This document shows positions 24,583-33,128 of a stretch of DNA of 64,000 nucleotides, piece after piece; within the stretch, counting starts at the first letter, position 1, and each line of letters starts with the position of its first letter. The notes under the pieces are model-generated. The model saw nothing but the letters and a program-made list of their open reading frames with translations. It was not told the origin of the DNA and did not search any database. This DNA is from Planctomycetota bacterium (GTDB lineage: Bacteria; Planctomycetota; Uabimicrobiia; Uabimicrobiales; Uabimicrobiaceae). The stretch spans positions 1 through 64,000 of the forward strand of contig JAJDCR010000077.1 of the NCBI GenBank assembly GCA_029260735.1, given 5' to 3'. The position numbers were made by a program, and so were the translations under genes.

Positions 24583-27072
24583 ATGGCAACGGAAGTAATC
24601 TCGGACGGACAAGGCTCTTCTGATGATAGTCATCTACGCCATAATCGACTATTTTGTAAATTGGTTGCCAAAGCCAATTTTCTGACTCAAGAAATGCTTT
24701 CAGAGTGTATGCAACTTGTTGGTGACGAAAATTCTACAACAAAAATTGAACAAGTTATGGTTCAAAGAAACCTTCTTTCTCCTGACATGGTTACAGGAAT
24801 TTACCTAAAACAAGGAATTTTACGCTGCCCTTCTTGCCAAAAACGCTCTAAAATCCCCAAGAAACTTCCTAAAAGAGCTCGGTGCCCCCACTGCAAAATA
24901 GTTTTCAATATCCCCCATGCCTACCCTTTTTTAGATCTAAAAGTAGCTCCTGAAATAAAAGACCTCTGTGGAACAGAGTTAGGAGCATACAAGGTTCAAT
25001 ACTGCTTAGGGGCAGGAGGGATGGGAGAGGTTTATCGGGCGATTCATATTCGTCTTAACAGAGCTGTTGCTTTGAAAGTCCTTCCTCCTCACTTAGCTCG
25101 CCAACATCAATATATTGAGCGTTTTACGAGGGAAGCAAGGATGGCAGCCCAAGTTACCGACAAACATCTCGTACAAATGTATGATGTCGGAGAGGATAAT
25201 GGAATCCACTATATTGCCATGGAGTTTATTGATGGAGCTCCTCTCAACCAATATGTTCCCAAAGATAAGGGAATTAAACTACACCGAGCCTTGCAAATTT
25301 TAAAAGAGAGTGCCATGGGGCTAGGAACTCTTCATGATAAAGAAATTCTTCATCGAGACATAAAACCAGATAACATCCTTGTCACTTCAGACGAAATAGC
25401 AAAACTGACCGATTTTGGTTTAGCAAAAGAGTCGGGAGACTCGGGAGAAGCCCTCACTCAAACAGGTGTTTTGATTGGTACGCCTTACTATATGGCTCCG
25501 GAACAATGTTTAGGAAAAAAGGCCACAAAACAAAGCGATATCTACTCCTTGGGAATGACCTTTTATTTTATGCTCCAAGGAGGACTTCCTTTCACAGGAG
25601 GAAATCCCTTAGAAATCATTGGCCAAAGAATGAATAACCCTTCTCCTTCTTTGCCAAAACACATACCCGCAATTGTCCAAAACGTCTACAAAAAGATGAT
25701 CGCCGAAAGACCTCGAGAACGCTACCGCAACACCCAAGAGTTAATTCGAGATGTCAACCGTCTAATTTCAAAAGACATAGTTATTGACTCGCCTGCTCAG
25801 CAGATTTTGTCCTCCAAGGTAAAAATTGGGATCATTACTTCTATTGTCTCTATTCTCCTTGTTCTTTCTATTATTGGTATATCTCGCAAAATGCGTCAGA
25901 CCAAAAAGCCTCCGACCTCTTCTCAAAAAATTGTTAGTCTCATAGAAAATCCAGAAGAGAAAACAAAAAAGCCACAAAAAGAAAATAAGGAAGAAAATAA
26001 GGAAGAGAGCAAAGAAGAAAATAAAAAAGAAGAACCTCCTTCCCAACCAAAGGAAATTTCTCAAAAAACAGAGAAAAAAGAATCTCCCGACAAAAAAGGG
26101 GAAAATATTCCAGAGAAACCCCTTATTGATCACAATTTATTGTTTAATCAGCTCAAGAAAGAACTCAGCACCCTTCCTAAGCTAGAAAATAAACTCACAC
26201 GGCTTTTAGAGTTTCGAGTCCAGTATCCGCAAACACCTTATCGTACACAAGTGTTTCACTTAATCAAAAAAATCCAAGAACGAATAGTTCTCCGCCGCAA
26301 AACAGAAAAATACCTAGATGAGGTCGCAAAAAATAAGATGGAGATTCTAACTCAGCCCAACAGAGAAAAATTACGCTGGGAGCCTCCGCGAGAAATACGC
26401 CTACTGCTTCTTTCTCCTGACTATAAGAAAAAGGCTATGCAACTACACCAAGAGCTGGTTTTACTAGAAAATATTGCCCTTTCTATCCAAGAAGGAAATT
26501 ACAAAAAGGCCGAGAAAACAGCCAAAACTCTTCTTCCCCTTTTGAAAAAGTCTGAAAAAAAGAAACTGGAGACTTTTCTAAAAACAAAAGAAAGATCTGC
26601 CCAGCAAAAAAAGCAAAAAGAAGAAATCCAAAATGCTTGGACTGGAATCCAAGAAAATGTCGAAAATTACCTAGGGAAAAGACAATACAGCCAAGCTCGT
26701 AAACATATCCGCAAAGCCAAGGGTTCTTTAAAAGAACTGAGCAAGTATAAAGGATATCAAGATCTAATAGAAATGATCCAAGGAGAAGAAGAAATCATTT
26801 TTCTTCTCGAAAAATTCTGGTATCATTTCCGATTCAATGTCTTCAAAACACTAGGCCCAGGAGAGCAAATCACCCCTCGCACCATGTCCGTTTTAGACAT
26901 TATGAAAAAAGTCGAGTCCATGCCCAATTGGCCCGATAAAAAAGTACAAGTGGGCTGGTTTTATCTCTTTGAGGGTCAAGTCGAAAAAGCCCAAGGAGTA
27001 TTAGGAAAACATTACCTCCCCTCTTCCAGTTTAGCTAAGCTCTGGGAAAGACACTACCAAAGCTTAAAGTAG
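24583..27072 (+). CDS. membrane-anchored Ser/Thr protein kinase with N-terminal zinc ribbon
   Basis: An 829-residue Hanks-type kinase. Residues 1-80 are an uncharacterised alpha-helical region. Residues about 84-110 form a CxxC...CxxC zinc ribbon (CPSCQKRSK, CPHCKIVF). The kinase domain spans about 135-400, with glycine loop GAGGMGEVYRA near 143, catalytic HRDIKPDN near 256, DFGLAK near 275 and APEQ near 304. A single transmembrane helix at about 411-433 follows, then a Lys/Glu-rich spacer and a predicted extracytoplasmic helical region with TPR-like or coiled-coil character. All catalytic residues are present, so it is probably active on cytoplasmic targets and senses through the C-terminal part. 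A good ribosome-binding site (AAGGA) precedes the ATG. Such zinc-ribbon kinases are typical of planctomycete-like genomes; the partner is unknown. Confidence 0.94.
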   Translation: MATEVISDGQGSSDDSHLRHNRLFCKLVAKANFLTQEMLSECMQLVGDENSTTKIEQVMVQRNLLSPDMVTGIYLKQGILRCPSCQKRSKIPKKLPKRARCPHCKIVFNIPHAYPFLDLKVAPEIKDLCGTELGAYKVQYCLGAGGMGEVYRAIHIRLNRAVALKVLPPHLARQHQYIERFTREARMAAQVTDKHLVQMYDVGEDNGIHYIAMEFIDGAPLNQYVPKDKGIKLHRALQILKESAMGLGTLHDKEILHRDIKPDNILVTSDEIAKLTDFGLAKESGDSGEALTQTGVLIGTPYYMAPEQCLGKKATKQSDIYSLGMTFYFMLQGGLPFTGGNPLEIIGQRMNNPSPSLPKHIPAIVQNVYKKMIAERPRERYRNTQELIRDVNRLISKDIVIDSPAQQILSSKVKIGIITSIVSILLVLSIIGISRKMRQTKKPPTSSQKIVSLIENPEEKTKKPQKENKEENKEESKEENKKEEPPSQPKEISQKTEKKESPDKKGENIPEKPLIDHNLLFNQLKKELSTLPKLENKLTRLLEFRVQYPQTPYRTQVFHLIKKIQERIVLRRKTEKYLDEVAKNKMEILTQPNREKLRWEPPREIRLLLLSPDYKKKAMQLHQELVLLENIALSIQEGNYKKAEKTAKTLLPLLKKSEKKKLETFLKTKERSAQQKKQKEEIQNAWTGIQENVENYLGKRQYSQARKHIRKAKGSLKELSKYKGYQDLIEMIQGEEEIIFLLEKFWYHFRFNVFKTLGPGEQITPRTMSVLDIMKKVESMPNWPDKKVQVGWFYLFEGQVEKAQGVLGKHYLPSSSLAKLWERHYQSLK

Positions 27073-27180
27073 GGACTGTCCTCATTCAGCTTTTTTGTTC
27101 CCGTGTGTGAGAAGCTAGAAGTATAATTTTTTATCCTATTTCTTATTGCATAACATGGTAGGCTGAATGAGAACATCCCC
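27072..27180. repeat. MITE-like element 1, about 110 bp with related terminal inverted repeats
   Basis: The ends are GGGACTGTCCTCATTCAGC (27072-27090) and the complement-like GCTGAATGAGAACATCCCC (27162-27180). The inverted ends match at 15 or more of 19 positions. The left end overlaps the stop codon of the kinase gene. The interior contains a short segment (TTTTTTGTT..GTGTGAGAAGC) that recurs near 37750. There is no coding capacity. Confidence 0.6.
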
Positions 27181-27311
27181 TTACGAGTAAAATCAAAAAC
27201 AGAAAAACAAACAAAATTTGAATTATTTATCTTCCTAGCTTATTAAAAACACGTAATTATTATGTTATTGAAAGAGTTTTGGAAAAATTCTCTTTTTAAG
27301 TTTTACCTGTA

Positions 27312-27421
27312 AGGGCGTGTTTTCATTCAGCCATTTAACGCCTTAGCAATACTGTACTTAAAGTAGTGCCCTTACTATTACTAAAGAAATACAAAAAATA
27401 AGCTGAATGAGGACACGCCCT
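27312..27421. repeat. MITE-like element 2, 110 bp with 20-bp terminal inverted repeats
   Basis: The ends are AGGGCGTGTTTTCATTCAGC (27312-27331) and GCTGAATGAGGACACGCCCT (27402-27421), matching at 18 of 20 positions when inverted. The termini are clearly related to those of the element at 27072-27180 and the total length is the same, but the interiors differ. No clear target-site duplication is seen. This second copy runs into the apparent 5' end of the next gene, which argues for starting that gene at 27443 and not at the ATG inside the repeat (27407). Confidence 0.65.
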
Positions 27422-27442
27422 AAAATAACGGATTCCCTCCTT

Positions 27443-28579
27443 ATGAATGACTCTAATTCTCCCAAAACATCCTCCCGTATTCCAGCAATTGACTGGATGC
27501 GAGGAATTGTTATTATTTTGATGACCATAGATCATGCTTCCATGTGCTTCAATAGTGATCGACTCGTCAGCGATGCCTATTTTCTTTACAAACCAGGAAC
27601 ATACTTAGATCCGGCCCAGTTTTTCACTCGATGGATCACTCATCTCTGCGCCCCTGCTTTTGTTTTTTTAGCCGGAGTTTCTCTAGCGATAAACATCGAA
27701 AAACGAGTTTCTCAAGGCGAAAACTCAAAGTCAATAGACCAGTACATTCTAAGCCGAGGCCTTGTCATTTTCATCATAGAAATAGCCTGGATGTCTTTGG
27801 TCTTTCCCGGAAAACACATTATCCTCCAAGTTTTATATGCTATTGGAATTAGTTTTATTTGCATGATTCCTCTTCGTCGTCTTAGAACAAGCTGGATTTT
27901 CTTTATTGCATTGGTTGCCATATTTTTCAACGAACTCCTCGCTGGTCTTTTTATTCACTTGAATGGCGGAGAAATATCTGTCCCTATCGCTCTATTTTTG
28001 AGTGGGGGAGTTTTTGAGTATTTTATAGTCGGATATCCCCTATTTCCTTGGCTAGGAATAATGCTCTTAGGCTGGGTTCTAGGAAAGTTTTTACTCTACC
28101 AATCTTTTCAACATTCTCCCGAAAAAATTCTCCTTTTCGGAGGCTCTCTTTTTTTTCTCCTTTTCTTAGTCATCCGAGGCTTTAACGGCCTTGGTAATAT
28201 GCTTCTTTTGCGCGACAACCACTCCCTTATCCAGTGGCTTCATGTCAGTAAATACCCTCCTAGCGCATCTTACATAACACTAGAGATCTCTCTAATGGCC
28301 TTCCTTTTAGCTTTTTGTTTTTCCATCCAGCGCTTAAATGAAAAGCCTATCAACAAAAAAAACCCCCTATACGTCTTCGGCCAAAGCGCTCTCTTTTTCT
28401 ACGTCATCCACATTCATTTACTTGCGGTAGTGGCTAAAGCTCTCGGAATGTACGAAAAATCAGGATTGCTTTCTACTTATGTAGCAACAGTACTTCTAAC
28501 AATAGCCCTCTATCCTCTCTGTTTGCTCTACCGAAAACATAAAACCTCTCACCCAAAGAGTTGGCTACGTTTTATTTAG
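27443..28579 (+). CDS. HGSNAT/DUF1624-type multi-pass membrane protein
   Basis: About 378 residues with at least eight hydrophobic segments. The N-terminal pattern IDWMRGIVIILMTIDH followed by a membrane segment with APAFVFLAGVS is the hallmark of the heparan-alpha-glucosaminide N-acetyltransferase catalytic family and the related acyltransferase-3 group. Family members transfer acyl groups across the membrane to sugars; here the acceptor is unknown. The reading frame stays open back to an ATG at 27407, but that ATG lies inside a terminal inverted repeat, so the second ATG (27443) is preferred. No strong ribosome-binding site is seen for either. It is a single gene, with repeats on both sides. 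Confidence 0.85.
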   Translation: MNDSNSPKTSSRIPAIDWMRGIVIILMTIDHASMCFNSDRLVSDAYFLYKPGTYLDPAQFFTRWITHLCAPAFVFLAGVSLAINIEKRVSQGENSKSIDQYILSRGLVIFIIEIAWMSLVFPGKHIILQVLYAIGISFICMIPLRRLRTSWIFFIALVAIFFNELLAGLFIHLNGGEISVPIALFLSGGVFEYFIVGYPLFPWLGIMLLGWVLGKFLLYQSFQHSPEKILLFGGSLFFLLFLVIRGFNGLGNMLLLRDNHSLIQWLHVSKYPPSASYITLEISLMAFLLAFCFSIQRLNEKPINKKNPLYVFGQSALFFYVIHIHLLAVVAKALGMYEKSGLLSTYVATVLLTIALYPLCLLYRKHKTSHPKSWLRFI

Positions 28580-28643
28580 CGTCCTGCTGAGCAGAGGATG
28601 TGCCTAGATTACTTTGGTTTTATGGTCGCGTAGCGACGAAGGG

Positions 28644-29065
28644 ACGTAGCCAGGACATTTATGCCTAACTTTTATACACATAATTTTGTAATTTAATTTT
28701 TACTTTTGTAGCTTGATTTAACAGCCTGCAAAGGTATATGTTTCAGCGCGTCCCCCCCCGTTCGTTCCTCACGGTTCCCCCCAAAGGGGGAACAAAAAGG
28801 GTTTTCAAAGATACGAAAGTTTTTTGTTGGCGTATAATCCCATTTTCTAGGGCTAGATACATAAGAAAAAAAAATACGTAAACCCACTTCTTACGAATAC
28901 AGACAAATCCTTTTTGTCCTCCCTTTGGGGGGGACGCGAGGAACGAGCGGGGGGGACACGCTGAAAATAAAGACTCAAGCCAGGTTTAGCATATGCTACA
29001 AAAGTAAAAAATTAAATTACAAAAATTATGTGTATAAAAGTTAGGGTTGAAACCCCTGGCTACGT
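28644..29065. repeat. 422-bp fold-back (long imperfect palindrome)
   Basis: The outer arms, 28644-28712 and 28995-29065, are nearly perfect complements over about 65 bp. They start ACGTAGCCAGG and end CCTGGCTACGT, with the matching middle TAACTTTTATACACATAATT. An inner pair of arms contains runs of C on the left (TCAGCGCGTCCCCCCCC, about 28741-28757) and of G on the right (about 28945-28975), both next to GTTCCTC/GAGGAAC words. The centre (about 28810-28900) is unpaired. The surrounding 28580-29210 has no gene and also holds small hairpins (GTCGCGTAGCGAC at 28626, ACTGCTCCGCAGT at 29072). It looks like a non-autonomous fold-back element. Confidence 0.8.
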
Positions 29066-29210
29066 TCCCCCACTGCTCCGCAGTGAATACCTTTCACCCT
29101 CGCATGGTATTTTGGATCTCTAGAAAAAAAATATTTGACTACAAGTCCAGAAAAGATGAGAATGAGATAGGTAAACATTTATACGTTCAATAACAAAAAG
29201 AGGAATCCAC

Positions 29211-29957
29211 ATGATGACATCTAAAAATATATTATTTTGTTTTCTGATAGTTGGGATGCTCTGGATTTCAACAAGCACTTTGACCAACGCAACGCCGATT
29301 AATCTCGACTCAGGCGGTCTATTAAGGGATATTATCCGGCAAGATGGTTTCGATCAGGAATCGGCCATATCTCCCACTTTGCCCCTAAACACAACAAATA
29401 CAATCGCAAATTCACCTGGACCTAGCTTTTCTTCCAGCACCTACAATTTTAATTCCGATAATAACAGTGCTAACTTTAATGTTAGTCTAAGCCAACTGAG
29501 GAAAGGCAGCTTTAGCGGTAACATTGCCCGTTCTCGCGGAACCATTATCTTCACTCCCACCACCGATGTCCTCTATGAAATTTCCGGTAACTACCAAATG
29601 TCAGGAGACCAAAGGACGTTCTTTCAGGTTTTCCTCCAAGACACAAGTGGTCTGCTCTTCAATAATTTTCAAGACAGTAGATCCACTCTAAATGAATCTT
29701 TTACCCTAGGAGAACAAGGAGGAGATTTTAATAACACTCTTGTCGGTAGCACGGCAGGTATTCTCACGGCAGGAACCCAGTACACATTTGTCTACGATGC
29801 TTTTATCCAAGAGTTTCCTAGCTCAGGTGTAAACACCTCTTCTATAGGGACAATAAGCCTTAATCTCGAAGCAACTGTACCCGAGTTTAGCACTCTCTCT
29901 TCTCTCTTTATTGCCCTGTGCTTTTGCTCTTTTTTTATGCGAAGAAAAACATCCTAG
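29211..29957 (+). CDS. PEP-CTERM-type exported protein
   Basis: A 248-residue protein. An N-terminal signal peptide (about residues 1-28, ending near TNATP) precedes an Asn/Ser/Thr-rich beta-type domain. The C-terminus has the architecture of a PEP-CTERM sorting signal: a VPE-STL box, a hydrophobic helix, then the basic tail MRRKTS. The usual Pro after VPE is Phe here (VPEFSTL). Proteins of this type are processed by an exosortase and released to the cell surface or matrix; no exosortase gene lies in this window. The ribosome-binding site AGAGGAA precedes the first of two consecutive ATGs. The following P-loop gene starts 7 bp after the stop. Confidence 0.85.
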   Translation: MMTSKNILFCFLIVGMLWISTSTLTNATPINLDSGGLLRDIIRQDGFDQESAISPTLPLNTTNTIANSPGPSFSSSTYNFNSDNNSANFNVSLSQLRKGSFSGNIARSRGTIIFTPTTDVLYEISGNYQMSGDQRTFFQVFLQDTSGLLFNNFQDSRSTLNESFTLGEQGGDFNNTLVGSTAGILTAGTQYTFVYDAFIQEFPSSGVNTSSIGTISLNLEATVPEFSTLSSLFIALCFCSFFMRRKTS

Positions 29958-29964
29958 AAAAAGT

Positions 29965-30489
29965 ATGGATTTATCTGAAGCAAAAACAATCTTAGTCGTG
30001 GGGTGCAGTGGAGGTGGGAAATCGACCTTAACCCAAATTCTTTCCCAGAAATACGATCTACCAGCCGTTCATCTAGATATTTACTTTTGGCAACCAGGAT
30101 GGACCATAACCCCGATGGATAAATGGCGGGAAAAAGTAAAAGAGCTTACAAACCAAGATAAATGGGTAATGGACGGAACTTTTTCGGAGTCTTTCGACCT
30201 TCGCTTTCCAGCGGCAGACAAAATTATTATATTAAAATTGCCTCGGTTGGTATGCTTGTATCGAGCCATCACAAGAGTTTTTAAATATAGCAAAAAAGAT
30301 CGCCGGCCAGATATGGCTGAAGGATGTGATGAAACGTTTGATTTTAAGTTTTATCAATACATTTGGACTTACGATAGGAAAGTTTTTCCTAAAATTACCA
30401 AAGCCATCGAGGTTTATAATTGCGAGAAAAAGGTCGTTTATTTAAAAAGCCATGAAGAGGTGGAGTTTTTTGTTCGAGGTTTGAGGTGA
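29965..30489 (+). CDS. P-loop kinase-like ATPase (topology-modulation/FlaR-like)
   Basis: About 174 residues counted from the ATG at 29965. A Walker A motif GCSGGGKSTL lies at about residues 13-22, followed by LDIYFWQPGW and WVMDGTFSE. This pattern is found in small adenylate-kinase-like proteins annotated as DNA topology modulation protein FlaR. The true nucleotide or substrate is unknown, as the family is poorly characterised. A longer frame starting at 29911 would overlap the PEP-CTERM gene and begins with an unlikely Cys-rich segment, so the internal ATG is chosen. It is probably co-transcribed with the preceding gene because only 7 bp separate them. Confidence 0.85.
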   Translation: MDLSEAKTILVVGCSGGGKSTLTQILSQKYDLPAVHLDIYFWQPGWTITPMDKWREKVKELTNQDKWVMDGTFSESFDLRFPAADKIIILKLPRLVCLYRAITRVFKYSKKDRRPDMAEGCDETFDFKFYQYIWTYDRKVFPKITKAIEVYNCEKKVVYLKSHEEVEFFVRGLR

Positions 30490-30582
30490 GTTGCGAAAAG
30501 AGCGCTATATTATTCTTTGCTCTCTTGGCCTAGGGGATTTTCTTAATTCGGCGTACAAATATTCTTCTTCGGCCTATTCATG

Positions 30583-30622
30583 CCCCAGGGTTCCGTTCGC
30601 CTTTGGCTCACTTTACCCTGGG
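30583..30622. repeat. dispersed hairpin repeat, copy 1 (inverted relative to copy 2)
   Basis: An 8-bp perfect stem CCCAGGGT/ACCCTGGG encloses a 23-nt loop. Read on the minus strand, the loop carries AAAGTGAGCCAAAGGCGAAC, shared with the copy at 47349-47389 on the plus strand. Stem sequences differ between copies while pairing is preserved. It lies in the 307-bp gap 30490-30796 that otherwise holds only a small hairpin (ACACTTTCAGTGT at 30636) and no gene. Confidence 0.7.
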
Positions 30623-30796
30623 CTACTGATATGTAACACTTTCAGTGTATGGAATTTTACCGGGCGTTCTTCTTTATCGATACACTAGAACTCTCGATTA
30701 CTAATTATCTAATGGCACATCAGAAACATCCTTAAAGGATAATTTCGAAGTTTATTCCATTGAAAAGATTCTCATAACATTCTCAATGATGCAAAG

Positions 30797-33028
30797 TTAC
30801 TTGTTGCTTGATTTTTTCTGAATCTGTGCTGCCTTCTGATAAAAAAAACGTGCTTTATCCAGTTCCTTTTTCTTTTCGTAAGCAGAGCCTAAGCTTTTAT
30901 AGATATTCACATCGCGGGGGTTAATCTTGAGCGCTTTCATATAATGCTGTATTCCCTCATCTATTTTTCCTTGGCCGACTAAGAAGGCTCCGAGATATCT
31001 CAAAGTATTCGTGTTCTCGGGGTCTAGCTTCAGGGCTTCTTGGGCACAGTGAAGGGCATCTCGGAATTTACCCATTTTAACCGAAAGCATGATAATATTG
31101 TGGTAAGTAGTAACACTTTCTTCATTAAGCCGAAGGGCTTGGTAGTAATAGGTGAGCGCTCCTGGAAAATCACCTTGTCTTTCGAAAGCGACTCCGATGT
31201 TGTTATAGGCATCTGGGCTTTTTGGATCGATATCCGTTGCTTTTCTGTAAAACTCCATTGCCTTAGGAAAATCTCCTTGCTGCAAGCGTATCATTCCCAA
31301 GACGTTGTAGGTATCTACATCTTCTGGCTTGCGGAGGAGAGCTTTTTCATAAAACTCAAATGCTCTATCCCACTTGCCCTTTTGTAAAGCATAAGAGGCC
31401 AGTTTTTTCAAGAGAGCTACGCTTTTGGGGTGCCTTTGGAGAATTTTTTCATAGTAATGGTAGGCTTGGTCTATGTCTTCTCTTTTGAGTTCATAGTCGC
31501 CCAAATGCCTGTATAGTTCCCACAGCTTGGGATGATGGGGGGCCATTTTTCGGAGTTTTTCTTTTTGCCCAAGGGCCTCTTCTAATTTTCCTTGGTGGAG
31601 AGAATACAGGCTAAGATGATAGTGGCAAGAGGCGTAACGGGGCTTTAAGGCAAGGGCCTTTTCAAAGCATTCTTGGGATTTTTGGAATTCTTTTCTGTCT
31701 CCTAGTGCTACGCCCAAGTTATGATAGGCGCGAGGATTATCGGGGACTGCCTGAAGAGCACTTTCCCAGATTCTTACTTTATTCGCATAATCATTGTTCC
31801 GAAGAAAAGACCGGTAAGACAGAACAGAGATGACCAAAAATGCCAAAGCCAGGGCGAAAAAATAGCTTTTCTGGCGGGTTACTATTTTTTCTTTTCGCGA
31901 GGATAGCCAGGCATATGCAAGGCCAGCAATTAATCCGATGATTAGAGCAGAGGACAAATACACTCTTCTTTCTGCCCCCACCTCTGTCACAATCGGGACA
32001 AAACTAGAGCTGGGAGCGAGAATTAGGAAGAAAGAAAGGGGAGCAAATCCCAAATAGGGGCGATAAATATACAGTCCTAAACTCCCGAGAAAAAGTCCTG
32101 TCATTGCTAGAAAGGAAAAAATATGTTCGGAGAAAACTTCTGCCTGAGCCATGCCGTAATCAAAGACCAGAACATTTGGCCAAAAGAGGGTCTGCAAATA
32201 ATGGATAATGATATAGCTCTGGGATATTAAGTAGTCTAGAGAACTGATTTTATGAGAAAAACCTACCGAGGAACTGCGGGGGTTTGACAAGATCAATCCC
32301 AGTAAAATCAACCATGTTGCCGCCAAGCAAAGATATAGAATTTTTCGCTCTCGAAAGGTTTCTCTTAGATTTTTCCCTCCAAAAGCATAGTCGTAAAAGA
32401 AGACAAGCAAGGGGGCTGTCACCATTACCTCTTTTGTGGCCATTCCCAAAGCACAAAACACAGCGGACAGACAAAGCCAAGTTTTCTTATTCTCGCCCTC
32501 CCAAGAACGAAGTGCCGCATAAATGGTACCTAAGTAAAAAAATCCCATCAGTAATTCACTGCGTTGGGTGATGTAGTTTATGCACTCTGTGTGAATGGGG
32601 TGAACCAACCAAATCAATGCTGCCACAAAAGCCAAAGGAGAGGCTACAAAAGAAAAAGAAGAGGCTAGTCGAGGAGTGCGAAAGGTGCCTTGGATAATTA
32701 GATAGAGAAAAAAAGAGTTTAAGATATGAATAAGCAAATTGACCAAATGATAACCAAAAGGCTTGTCCCCTCCTAAAGCGTAGTTTAAGGCGAAGGAAAA
32801 ACTCAAAATGGGCCGCCCAGCGGTAGCTGATTCCCCTGACCAAAGAAAGGGCTTATAGATAGGCCACAATTCTTGAATATTCTCATTTCCCAAGAGGGAG
32901 TTATCGTCGAAGACAAAGGGGTTATTAAAGCAGTTGCTATAAACAGCTAAGCCTAGAAGCAAAATAACCCCAAAAGAAAGTCGCGGGGAAAAAAGATTAT
33001 TCTTGGAAGAGATATGGGCAAGCGTCAT
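30797..33028 (-). CDS. TMTC-like membrane protein with C-terminal TPR array
   Basis: A 743-residue protein. The N-terminal half (about 1-410) has roughly ten hydrophobic segments, with an early FVFDDNSLLGNE loop and a conserved HTECINYITQRSEL loop. This combination is typical of TMTC-like/GT-C-fold O-mannosyltransferase relatives (DUF1736 region). From about residue 425 to the end there are eight or nine TPR units (for example YHNLGVALGDRKEFQ, YNNIGVAFERQGDFPGA). The predicted role is glycosyl transfer from a lipid-linked donor, or protein-protein binding, at the membrane; the TPR part should be extracytoplasmic. It is a single gene, 100 bp from the next minus-strand gene upstream. Confidence 0.88.
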   Translation of the reverse strand: MTLAHISSKNNLFSPRLSFGVILLLGLAVYSNCFNNPFVFDDNSLLGNENIQELWPIYKPFLWSGESATAGRPILSFSFALNYALGGDKPFGYHLVNLLIHILNSFFLYLIIQGTFRTPRLASSFSFVASPLAFVAALIWLVHPIHTECINYITQRSELLMGFFYLGTIYAALRSWEGENKKTWLCLSAVFCALGMATKEVMVTAPLLVFFYDYAFGGKNLRETFRERKILYLCLAATWLILLGLILSNPRSSSVGFSHKISSLDYLISQSYIIIHYLQTLFWPNVLVFDYGMAQAEVFSEHIFSFLAMTGLFLGSLGLYIYRPYLGFAPLSFFLILAPSSSFVPIVTEVGAERRVYLSSALIIGLIAGLAYAWLSSRKEKIVTRQKSYFFALALAFLVISVLSYRSFLRNNDYANKVRIWESALQAVPDNPRAYHNLGVALGDRKEFQKSQECFEKALALKPRYASCHYHLSLYSLHQGKLEEALGQKEKLRKMAPHHPKLWELYRHLGDYELKREDIDQAYHYYEKILQRHPKSVALLKKLASYALQKGKWDRAFEFYEKALLRKPEDVDTYNVLGMIRLQQGDFPKAMEFYRKATDIDPKSPDAYNNIGVAFERQGDFPGALTYYYQALRLNEESVTTYHNIIMLSVKMGKFRDALHCAQEALKLDPENTNTLRYLGAFLVGQGKIDEGIQHYMKALKINPRDVNIYKSLGSAYEKKKELDKARFFYQKAAQIQKKSSNK

Positions 33029-33128
33029 GATTCTGTCCTATCAGATGGCCTTGTATTTTACAATGTATTTTGTTGCTTGCATTTTACAAAATCTTTTGGA
33101 GAATAATCAAAAAAAATCACCCGAAAAT

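Noticed and set aside
25768-26133. 121-residue minus-strand frame rich in Phe/Leu
   Set aside because: It is the complement of the Lys/Glu-rich spacer of the kinase, which makes an artificial hydrophobic frame.
27407-27442. Earlier start for the HGSNAT-like gene
   Set aside because: The ATG is part of the terminal inverted repeat of MITE-like element 2; the second ATG at 27443 is preferred.
28693-28887. 64-residue frame inside the fold-back
   Set aside because: It lies in palindromic, C-rich repeat DNA with no ribosome-binding site or domain.
30491-30688. 65-residue frame after the P-loop gene
   Set aside because: It runs through the dispersed hairpin repeat and shows no domain or good start.
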